DNA of 64,000 nt from JBEBVQ01 sp964527735. Lineage in GTDB: Bacteria; Bacteroidota; Bacteroidia; Chitinophagales; Chitinophagaceae. Where the stretch lies: the NCBI GenBank assembly GCA_964527735.1, contig CAZGPG010000011.1:47096-111095 (forward strand). Direction: 5' to 3'. A program made the position numbers and the translations under genes. The notes under the pieces were generated by a model. That model did no database searches and was not told the origin of the DNA. It saw only the letters and a program-made list of their open reading frames with translations. The first letter of the stretch is position 1; each line of letters starts with the position of its first letter. This document shows positions 49,134 to 57,298 of this stretch, in pieces.

Positions 49134-51290
49134 TCAGCGTAAAAGAGTAAAGTTCCCCTGGTGATGTTCTTCCACTCCATTATCAAAGATCACTTTGATA
49201 TCATACACATACACCCCGGGTGATTGCATTTGGCTATTGTATTTCCCATCCCAGCTTCTAACCACATGGCTTTTCGTTTCAAACAGGACAACTCCCCAGC
49301 GGTTATAAATCTTCATTTCAAAATACCGGATGCCGGATGTAGCAAGCAGGCCGGGGAAATAATCATTAATACCATCTCCATCAGGAGTAAACGCATTGGG
49401 CAAATTCAGGAAACAGGAGCGCGTTACCGTAACCATATCTGATGCTGTACAATGCGGCGGAACAGTGACCAGTAATGTATAGATACCAGGATTGGAGACG
49501 GATATCTGCACCGTTGTATCACCTGTACTCCACAAATAATGCGACCCATTCGCGACAGGAAACTGGTTTTCCAGCACAAGCCGGGTATGACCCAGACAAA
49601 AGGAAGTATCCTCTATCAGCGCTACTGGAGGGAATGAGAATACCGATACCGAATCCCGGTAAGACAACAGATTGGAGCAGGACGGATGTGACGCAGCGAG
49701 ATTAACGATAACAGTTCCGGCACTATCAAACCGGAACTGTATGTTTTCTCCCGGAGATGATACCAACTGTTGATCTCCCAATTCCCACATCAGATTGCCT
49801 TCTGTGACTTCTGGCGCAAATGGCGTAAAGGTGACCGTTTCACCTGTACAAATACTGTCCTTGTCCTGGACGAAGCTTAATGCTTCTGTTGTGCTTATAA
49901 ACCGGACATCGAAGCTGTCTATATAGCGCTTGCAGGACCCATCATAAGTAGCTACATGCATACCCTCACGATCTACCAGGATCATGGAATCCGTAGCGCC
50001 GGTTGACCAACGGATATTCCAGGCATCCCCGGGTATATCTAATGCATAACTATCCTCGCCGCAGACCGTAACGATGTGATGGTTTACAACAGTATCCCTA
50101 TCCATGTCTGCTTTCACTACGGTATTGGGTAACGCGTACTCGGCCCATGATCCGGGAGACAAGACTACACTTCCCCACTCAAATCCTGCAGCAGGTCCGT
50201 CTAGGTTGGGCTGAGCAATAACATGTAGTCTGTTGTGATAAATAGATCTCCTATCACCGGGTATGTATATTTTTCCATCAGACCCCAACTGCATGAAGGG
50301 GTAGATGTCAGAAATAGAAACACTATCCTTCACAATTTGCCGCGAAGCATTGATAGCAGTCGCATTGCGTATCCGCAGATCATATTGTACGATGGCATTT
50401 TCAAAAGTGTACAGCTTGTTATTGTCGGGTGAAAAGCAAACAGCTTGACTCATACTGGCTTCTCCATTTCCATAATGAACTAATAGAGGGTTAGACACAT
50501 GCCCTGAAGCCGGATAAAAATCATACAACTCTAACCCCATTGAATAGTTACTGTCCGCCAATATGGCCATTGTTATCTGCAGGTAATCAGGACTGATGAC
50601 CATGTCACCCAAATATGGATAGGACATTATCACATTATGCCTCATCCGGCCATGAAATGATCCGCAATACGAAATTATAGGGCTGATGTCGATACCTGCT
50701 TCAGTAATATTATATACTTTGAATATCCCCGTATCCTGAGCATGGGAAATCAACCATACATTACAGTCTATCCCTCGTGCCGCGAGAATATTACCTGCCA
50801 TCGAAGAATCTATACGTATCGCCTTTTGACCGGCCACCACGTCTCCCAGACCATTGTCCAGTCGCATGTCCACTAAAGAATAATAGAGCTCCCCGGTTAC
50901 GCCGCGTTGTTGATTATCCTGATTGATCACCGTGAATACAAAATATAATTCCGGATTACCCGGAAATGGAATAATCAGAGTACCACGCGGAGTCAACAAG
51001 TTAGATTGGGTTCCCGTTCCATTGGGCATAACCTGCATCATCCTGTTTCTTATTTCCTTATCCGTAGCATAGAACAGGAGATTTCCCTGTTCATCACTTA
51101 CTGAAGCAGAGCCTGACAGCATATGACCGGAAGTAATAAATGGCACTGGACTACCACTGTTAAAATCCAGGCCTGCATTTTCACCAAAAACCCAGACATT
51201 GTTTTCAGGAATATTATACTGCGCTTTTACAGGAAAAACAGCAATACTTAATAAAACGACAAGATGAAGTATCCACCGCATAAACAACAA
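49134..51290 (-). CDS. Secreted protein with T9SS type B (CHU) C-terminus
   Basis: A 718-residue exported protein. A signal peptide (about 1-23, ending VKA-QY) is followed by a beta-propeller-like N-terminal region (about 30-390) that has the pattern WVFGENAGLDFNSGSPVPF...LLFYATDKEIRN seen in many Bacteroidota surface proteins, then Ig-like modules (HYLWSTGDTTVQISVSNPG) and the C-terminal domain from NLPNAFTPDGDGINDYFPG through YNRWGVVLFET to HHQGNFTLLR. This is a type B sorting signal. The ligand is unknown. Its stop lies 40 bp from the convergent sensor kinase gene. Confidence 0.88.
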   Translation of the reverse strand: MLFMRWILHLVVLLSIAVFPVKAQYNIPENNVWVFGENAGLDFNSGSPVPFITSGHMLSGSASVSDEQGNLLFYATDKEIRNRMMQVMPNGTGTQSNLLTPRGTLIIPFPGNPELYFVFTVINQDNQQRGVTGELYYSLVDMRLDNGLGDVVAGQKAIRIDSSMAGNILAARGIDCNVWLISHAQDTGIFKVYNITEAGIDISPIISYCGSFHGRMRHNVIMSYPYLGDMVISPDYLQITMAILADSNYSMGLELYDFYPASGHVSNPLLVHYGNGEASMSQAVCFSPDNNKLYTFENAIVQYDLRIRNATAINASRQIVKDSVSISDIYPFMQLGSDGKIYIPGDRRSIYHNRLHVIAQPNLDGPAAGFEWGSVVLSPGSWAEYALPNTVVKADMDRDTVVNHHIVTVCGEDSYALDIPGDAWNIRWSTGATDSMILVDREGMHVATYDGSCKRYIDSFDVRFISTTEALSFVQDKDSICTGETVTFTPFAPEVTEGNLMWELGDQQLVSSPGENIQFRFDSAGTVIVNLAASHPSCSNLLSYRDSVSVFSFPPVALIEDTSFCLGHTRLVLENQFPVANGSHYLWSTGDTTVQISVSNPGIYTLLVTVPPHCTASDMVTVTRSCFLNLPNAFTPDGDGINDYFPGLLATSGIRYFEMKIYNRWGVVLFETKSHVVRSWDGKYNSQMQSPGVYVYDIKVIFDNGVEEHHQGNFTLLR

Positions 51291-51658
51291 TTTCGGGTTT
51301 GATAATCACTGTCAAGGACAAGCAACAGAACGAAGCTAAATAAAATTAAGGGATTGCCGCACCAATCAAGCTTTACACCAGCGTTGTTGAATTCTAAATA
51401 AAAAACGTGTCAGGCGGATAGTGGTACATAATAATCCCAACGCGATGCATTGTGCTGTGTATATATGGCCCTTTCAGGGCGGGGACGGGTATTGCTATAG
51501 TGCATACAGGACATTATGCCGGAGGAGAATTGGAAATGAGCTTTCAGGGCGGATACTGTTGTAATTGTAGTGCATAACCACCAAAGGCTGAAAGCCTTTG
51601 ATATATATTACCCGGGGCAACGCCCTGGGTAATATATATCTAGCCCGGGGTGGCACCT
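51291..51658. repeat. Repeat-rich intergenic region with 41-bp hairpin
   Basis: A 368-bp gene-free stretch between the type B cargo gene and the IS. It holds the palindrome GCCCTTTCAGGGC, a second CTTTCAGGGCGG copy, AAAGGCTGAAAGCCTTT, and a 41-bp near-perfect hairpin (51600-51640) with arms GATATATATTACCC / GGGTAATATATATC. These look like dispersed intergenic repeats next to the IS junction. No gene was found in it. Confidence 0.6.
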
Positions 51659-52864
51659 ATAAGTGTTCGAAACCTGTCATGGAGAATTAAAGAGATGTGG
51701 TGCGTTTTTCGGGTCACCTCCACATAGGATAACTACCGCTTTCATGATTTCTGTTTCCAACTCCAGTTCAAATCTCAATTTGGCTATTTTAAACCCTTTT
51801 ATTTTGTTTAGCTTTTTATAGGCAATAATAAGAATAGCCAGTATCATAGTCATGTAAATCATTACTTTGATACCATTAATATTTCTTGATACCAGATGAT
51901 TTACATTCCGGTGTTGTTTGATGAACTTAAAAAATATTTCTATTTCCCATCGTTGTTTATACCATGCAGCTATCAGATAAGCATCTTCATCCAAAATATT
52001 AGTTACAAAACAGATTGGCTCCCCACTCTTGTCTATGACAGCTTTAATCACCCTGTAAAGATGTGCTGTCTTTTTCTGTTTCTTGCTCATGAGGTAGCCT
52101 ACCTCATCGCTGACAATGGTAACGGTAGCTCTTTTTGCTTTTACCCCTACCTCGTTTTGAATAGTTGCTTTGCATCTTATATTGGGATTGGCGCGGCTTA
52201 CAAATAACTTTTGGCTATCGCTAAACTCGTCAAATGCTTTACGCGATTGTAAACCCCTGTCAAAAACAACAACATTGCCCTCACCAATATTTGTATCGTT
52301 GATAACATCTGCCAGGGCAAGATCCTCGCTTACATAGGACTGGTCAACAAAAACCTTGACGGAAGAAGGGAGGCTGCCCTTAAGATTGATACTGTATTTT
52401 ACAAAACGCTTATCTCTTGTGCCGTTCTCCATGCCAATAGAGAATAGCCTGGATGCCAGGGCCACATAGGTGCTATCCACTTTGGATAATGCTTTTTCTT
52501 CTTTCAGCTCCTTGTTGTAAATCTGAAATACTTGCTCAAAGAGCTGTGCAAAATAGTCAGCGTTCATTGTGCAAATGCGGTCTCTTATCGAATTGTATTT
52601 CCCATCCAATATATCGTAACCTGTGAACGACTTGAATTGTGCCGACTGCAAGAAAGCTTCCATCACACGCAAACTCGGTTTCTCCGCGTTCAACATAGAA
52701 AACAATATCAATTTGAATATAACCTCTCCCGATAACTTCTTGACTTGTGCATCTACTCCTGTTGATGCCGATAGTTCTTCAAATATTCCTTGGGGTATTA
52801 ATCCTATAAGTTTGCTCGATGTCATAAAGCAAAACTAAGCAGACTTAAGGTTTCGAACACTTAT
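51659..52864. mobile_element. IS4-family insertion sequence
   Basis: Perfect 17-bp terminal inverted repeats ATAAGTGTTCGAAACCT (51659-51675) and its complement (52848-52864) enclose a single transposase gene; total length 1206 bp. The flanks (GGTGGCACCT left, GGCATACGGC right) show no target duplication, which suggests a deletion next to the element after insertion. The right end cuts into a type B cargo gene. Confidence 0.88.
51677..52825 (-). CDS. IS4-family DDE transposase
   Basis: A 382-residue transposase that appears intact. The catalytic DDE set is visible: Asp in SKVDSTYVAL, Asp in VVVFDRGLQS, and Glu in the IS4 signature Y-2-R-3-E-6-K, here YKQRWEIEIFFKFIK. The N-terminal region (MTSSKLIGLIPQGIFEELSA...) and C-terminal helices match the usual length. 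It lies between the two inverted repeats, reading toward the left end, with 22 bp from the right repeat to the start. It should cut and reinsert its own element. There is no frameshift or internal stop, so the IS may still be active. Confidence 0.92.
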   Translation of the reverse strand: MTSSKLIGLIPQGIFEELSASTGVDAQVKKLSGEVIFKLILFSMLNAEKPSLRVMEAFLQSAQFKSFTGYDILDGKYNSIRDRICTMNADYFAQLFEQVFQIYNKELKEEKALSKVDSTYVALASRLFSIGMENGTRDKRFVKYSINLKGSLPSSVKVFVDQSYVSEDLALADVINDTNIGEGNVVVFDRGLQSRKAFDEFSDSQKLFVSRANPNIRCKATIQNEVGVKAKRATVTIVSDEVGYLMSKKQKKTAHLYRVIKAVIDKSGEPICFVTNILDEDAYLIAAWYKQRWEIEIFFKFIKQHRNVNHLVSRNINGIKVMIYMTMILAILIIAYKKLNKIKGFKIAKLRFELELETEIMKAVVILCGGDPKNAPHLFNSP

Positions 52865-53940
52865 GGCATACGGCTGCTGCCACATATGGCGGACGGTGGT
52901 GGGTAAGGGTAGAGAATCTTTGTGGCATTTTTAGTGATACAGTTTCCATACAGACAGCAACAGATTATCACCCGGGACTGCCGGATGATACGCTGGTGTG
53001 TAATGAAACGAACAACATACGCTTCTCTGTGCCGCGTATCTTGCAATCGGTACAATGGAGCACCGGGACAACAGCACATGAAATCACGGTGATCCAACCG
53101 GGTGTATATTGGGTATCCGGAGAAAGCCCCTGCGGTATACTCACTGATACGATACAAGTACGTTTTTGTGCGCCGCAGATCGATGATATCCTTTTGCCGG
53201 ATCAGCGTATATGCGCCGGGGGCTGCATCAGTCTTCAGGCAGTAACGCGTAATTACCCGCAGTCTTATGAATGGATCCTGCCGGGAGCTAATCCTGCGAA
53301 GTCTGTGGAAGCGACGCCCGGACGTATTTGTTATGAAGCGGCCGGCACGTACCCCGTTACCCTCACCGTCACTAATGCAGGCGGGACTGCAACCCGTAGT
53401 GCCGAAGTGGTCATTCTGCCTTTCCCTGTTACCCGGTTTGCAGATACATCACTGACTGTTTCGTACAAATCCGAGATCCAACTGTCTGCATGTGCAGATG
53501 CTGAGCAGGCGGACTGGTATATCGGAGATTCCCTGATCTGCGTGTCCTGCCCCGCACTTGACCTGCAGCCAATGCTCTGGAGGCAGATATATCATTGTGT
53601 GGTAAGGAACGGGGATTGTACAGACACGTGTACGTACGAGGTGATGACAAAAGACATACCGTCTGAAGTGACGATACCGTCAGCGTTTACACCGAATGGC
53701 GACGGTAAGAACGATTACTTTCGTCTCGTTACAGCTAACCCAAACATTATCATAAAAGAAATGGCGGTGTATAACCGCTGGGGCAACAAAGTGTATTCGG
53801 GAAATGATCCTAAAGGCTGGGATGGTTTGCACAAAGGAAAACCGGCAGAAGGCGGTACTTATTTCTGGCAGATACGCTACGGGCTGATAAATAGTGATGA
53901 AACCTGGACAAGAAAAGGAGATGTAGTGCTGGTCAGATAA
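52865..53940 (+). pseudogene. 5'-truncated T9SS type B cargo gene (IS junction)
   Basis: The frame is open from the IS right end and codes for HTAAATYGGRWWVRVE and NLCGIFSDTVSIQ, typical Ig-like repeat sequence, so the gene began further upstream before the IS. Conserved parts continue with SVQWSTGTTAHEITVIQPG, a PKD domain (YEWILPGANPAKSVEATPG) and the complete type B C-terminal domain from VTIPSAFTPNGDGKNDYFR to WTRKGDVVLVR. No signal peptide or start is present; GTG 52996 is the first possible start but lies inside the repeat. The other side of the IS holds no matching 5' part, so that part is deleted. The remnant is unlikely to be secreted. Confidence 0.82.
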
Positions 53941-54029
53941 TACAGGCGCTGGAAACATCCGCGACAGCGCAAAATCTGGACACCCGCCGCCCGTGCAGCA
54001 TTTTCCGCCAACAATCCGTAATATTGCGT

Positions 54030-54686
54030 ATGCCCCGGCAGATCAGGATATTTATCGTTGACGATCATCAGTTATTCATCGACGGCCTCAAGTCGTTGTT
54101 TGCAACAGAAGAGCAGTTTGTCGTTGCCGGATGTGCCAATAATGGCAAAGAAGCTCTGCAATTTCTCGAAACCACGCCCGTAGATGTAGTACTGGTAGAT
54201 ATTGAAATGCCGCTGATGAACGGCTTCGATACGGCATCGTTTATCATCAAAAAGCATCCGGGCATTAAGATCATTGCTCTTACCACCCACGATGAGAAAT
54301 CCATCATCCGGAAGATGGTCGAAGTGGGCGCTTCCGGTTATCTGCTGAAAAACATAGATAAATCGACCTTACTGGAAGCCATCAATACTGTGCTCGACGG
54401 GCGGCTTTACTTCAGCAGCGAGATTACCGTTTCGTTAAATTCTATGACCGATCCGGTGGAAAAGCTTACCGCAAACCGGGATTCGGCGCTTGATCAGCTT
54501 TCCGCACGGGAAGTAGAGATCCTCGTCCAGATCGCCAACGGGAAATCCAATACGAAGATTGCCGAAGAGCTGTTCCTGAGCCCCAAAACGATTGATACCC
54601 ACAGGACTAACATCATGCAAAAGCTGAATATTAACAATGTGGTAGGGCTTGTTCGTTTTGCGCTTAAAAACGGATTGGTAGAGTAG
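54030..54686 (+). CDS. NarL/FixJ-type response regulator
   Basis: A 218-residue regulator. The receiver has DD at 11-12, the phospho-acceptor Asp57 in VVLVDIEMPLMNG, and Lys in GYLLKNIDKS; a linker leads to a LuxR-type helix-turn-helix with LSAREVEILVQIANGKSNTKIAEELFLSPKTIDTHR. It has no kinase gene beside it. The best candidate partner is the TPR kinase at 47094-49094 on the same strand, separated by T9SS cargo genes and an IS4 element. ATG 54030 is preferred to TTG 54024. TAATATTG 11 bp before the start is a weak -7-like sequence. The following cargo operon could be its target, which is speculative. Confidence 0.9.
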   Translation: MPRQIRIFIVDDHQLFIDGLKSLFATEEQFVVAGCANNGKEALQFLETTPVDVVLVDIEMPLMNGFDTASFIIKKHPGIKIIALTTHDEKSIIRKMVEVGASGYLLKNIDKSTLLEAINTVLDGRLYFSSEITVSLNSMTDPVEKLTANRDSALDQLSAREVEILVQIANGKSNTKIAEELFLSPKTIDTHRTNIMQKLNINNVVGLVRFALKNGLVE

Positions 54687-54880
54687 TATATCTCCGGATT
54701 CCGCATTCATATTTTCTTTTCCTTTCAATTCTTCTTGTTAAATGGGGTAATTCCCCCACGTTAAATACGGGGATCACCGTATTGTGCTGCGTTTCTTTAT
54801 AAGGAAATTTGCAATAGACAAATTTTAAACCGGGTTGTTGCCGGATTTTCTGCCGGAAATGATCCTTAACACAGAAACAG

Positions 54881-57298
54881 ATGAGGTTAAAGAAATTTAC
54901 ATTTTATCGCAGCGTATTACCGGCATTTCTTTGTGCATTGCTGGTATCGGGCACTCCGTTGCTTTTTGCCCAGGATATCAAATGGCTGAAAGAAATAGCC
55001 GGCACTATGTCAGAGAATGTGAGCTCTGTTGCCGTAGATAAAACAGGGAGCTTTTATATTACCGGCAGCTTTTGGGGCACAACAGATTTCGATCCCGGAC
55101 CGGGTGTACGGGAACTGGTATCCAAAGGTGCTACGGATATCTTTCTGGCAAAATATGACGCGGATGGGAATTACAGATGGGGGTTCAATATCGGCGCAGC
55201 CAATGCTGACGCAGGTGTTACCGTTGCAGTAGACGATGCGGGGCATGTTTTGCTTACAGGCCAGTTCCGTGGCCTGAATGTTGATTTTAATCCGGATCCG
55301 GGTGTTACCAATAATTTGTCTACCAACAATGCATTATCCACGAATATCTTTCTGGCCCAATACGATACAGCAGGCAATTATGTCTGGGCAAAATGTATGA
55401 AAGGAAACGCTGCCCAGACAAATTTAAGGGCACGGGGTATGACGGTAGACAATCAGGGAAACGTTTATATCACCGGCCAGTTTCATGGTACTGTGGACTT
55501 TAACGGTGGAAGTACTCCTGTTGCAAATCTTACGGGGAGTGGCACTGATGTATATATGGCTAAATATAGCTCAACCGGTAGCTGTATTTGGGCACGCAAG
55601 TTTGGCGGTACAGGTCAGGATATCGGCTATGCATTAGCTACTGATGCGCGTAGGAATGTTTATATTACGGGGATTTACGAAGGCACTGTAAATTTCGATA
55701 ATAATACTCCCTCTGTTGCCCCAAGCTTGTCGCCTAAGGGTGGGGCCGATATTTTCTTTGCCAAATACGATCCGGATGGCTATCATGTATGGAGCAGGGG
55801 CATAGGAGATGCCAACTCGGATATCCCCTATGGTATAGCGGTAGATGCATCAGAAAGTGTCTATGTAACCGGAGGCTTTAATGGAAGCGTTTATTTTAAT
55901 CCCCCGAATGCCGAATTACGACTCTCTATGGGTAGCAGGGCCGCTTTCCTGTTAAAATATGATGCAGAAGGGGATTTTGAGTGGGTCAATACCATGCCTA
56001 CAGCGGAAAGCAGCGATGGAAACACGGTGCTGCTGGATAATGCAGGACATGTAATTGTGGGCGGATATTTCCAGGAGAAAACCAATTTTACCTATGGTCC
56101 TCCTAACACGGTAGAGCTTATGCCGCATGGTTTTCAGGATTATTTTGTAGCAAGGTATAAGGTGGAAGATGGCACTTTTGCAGATCTGCTCATACCTGGT
56201 GGCGCAGATGCATCTGCGAGCTCTTCGGTTACAGGCATTGCTCAGGCTTCGTCAGGGGATATGTTCATTGTGGGAACGGCAGAGGGAAAGGTAGATTTTG
56301 ATCCGGGGCCGGATGTTCTTGAGAATACTCCTAAAGGACAAAGTGATATTTTCATTCTGAAAATCCGCCCGGAATGTGCTACCGGAAGCACTTTCAATGA
56401 AATTTCCTGCGACAGTTTTGTTTACAATGGCAAGACATACAAAAGTAGTGGTACGTTCAAGGAAACCTTCGTGAATACATTACTTTGCGACAGTATTGTA
56501 ACGTTTAATCTGACGATTACCAACGGATACTATTTCCCGGTACATACAGGTCATTACTGTGATTCGGTTACGTTTAACGGTGTTACGTACAAAACATCCG
56601 GTCTATACACACAGACATACACTTCTGTCTCGAATTGCGATAGCATTTACAGCTACGACATCACCATCGGAACAACCAGTCCCAATACTTTCCTTACGCT
56701 GACTGTCTGCGACAGCCTGGTGTGGAATGATACAACAGTATATCATGCTTCCGGTATTCATGTGGTGCCGTTTACGAATCAAAGTGGTTGCGATAGCACT
56801 GTTATATTGGATCTCACGGTAAATACAACTCCTGCGGCTACGCTCGAAAACCGGGAAAACACACTTTACGCCGGTAATGCCGACAGCTATGTCTGGATCA
56901 ACTGCAGTGATAATGGTGCAATTGATGGCGCTACGGATCAGGAATATACACCCCTTGCAAGTGGCAGCTATGCCGTAGTCGCTACGGTAGATGGCTGCAG
57001 TGACACGTCTGATTGTGTCACGGTTGAATTAACATCAGGATCGGTACCAGGCCTGGATGGCGGTCATGCAATATTGATTGCTCCGAATCCGGCAGGTAAT
57101 CATACTGTGATCCGCTCTGAACATCAGCTTCAGGATGCGCTTTTACGGGTCGTGAATATCAGCGGACAGGTGCTGCAACAGCATGTGCTGAACGGCACTG
57201 TTTTTGATCTGGATATGACAGCATTTGCACCAGGTATCTACTTCGTGGAAATTCAGGATAGAGAGCGGATAGTAAGATTGAAACTGATTAAGGAATGA
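54881..57298 (+). CDS. Secreted SBBP-repeat protein with T9SS type A sorting domain
   Basis: An 805-residue exported protein with the same design as the 14830-16926 protein. The signal peptide (about 1-30, ending LLFAQ) is followed by SBBP blades (about 35-490, DIFLAKYDADGNYRWGFNIG, NVYITGQFHGTVDFNG). Three Cys-containing modules follow (CDSFVYNGKTYKSSGTFKE, CDSVTFNGVTYKTSGLYTQ, CDSLVWNDTTVYHASGIHV), then a type A sorting domain from LIAPNPAGNHTVIRS to RIVRLKLIKE. The stop overlaps the next gene start by 4 bp, so the two secreted proteins are made together and may form one surface complex. Function unknown. Confidence 0.87.
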   Translation: MRLKKFTFYRSVLPAFLCALLVSGTPLLFAQDIKWLKEIAGTMSENVSSVAVDKTGSFYITGSFWGTTDFDPGPGVRELVSKGATDIFLAKYDADGNYRWGFNIGAANADAGVTVAVDDAGHVLLTGQFRGLNVDFNPDPGVTNNLSTNNALSTNIFLAQYDTAGNYVWAKCMKGNAAQTNLRARGMTVDNQGNVYITGQFHGTVDFNGGSTPVANLTGSGTDVYMAKYSSTGSCIWARKFGGTGQDIGYALATDARRNVYITGIYEGTVNFDNNTPSVAPSLSPKGGADIFFAKYDPDGYHVWSRGIGDANSDIPYGIAVDASESVYVTGGFNGSVYFNPPNAELRLSMGSRAAFLLKYDAEGDFEWVNTMPTAESSDGNTVLLDNAGHVIVGGYFQEKTNFTYGPPNTVELMPHGFQDYFVARYKVEDGTFADLLIPGGADASASSSVTGIAQASSGDMFIVGTAEGKVDFDPGPDVLENTPKGQSDIFILKIRPECATGSTFNEISCDSFVYNGKTYKSSGTFKETFVNTLLCDSIVTFNLTITNGYYFPVHTGHYCDSVTFNGVTYKTSGLYTQTYTSVSNCDSIYSYDITIGTTSPNTFLTLTVCDSLVWNDTTVYHASGIHVVPFTNQSGCDSTVILDLTVNTTPAATLENRENTLYAGNADSYVWINCSDNGAIDGATDQEYTPLASGSYAVVATVDGCSDTSDCVTVELTSGSVPGLDGGHAILIAPNPAGNHTVIRSEHQLQDALLRVVNISGQVLQQHVLNGTVFDLDMTAFAPGIYFVEIQDRERIVRLKLIKE

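Noticed and set aside
51640..52880. Target-site duplication around the IS4 element
   Set aside because: The ten bases outside each inverted repeat do not match. A GGCA shared near both ends is too short and not at the same distance.
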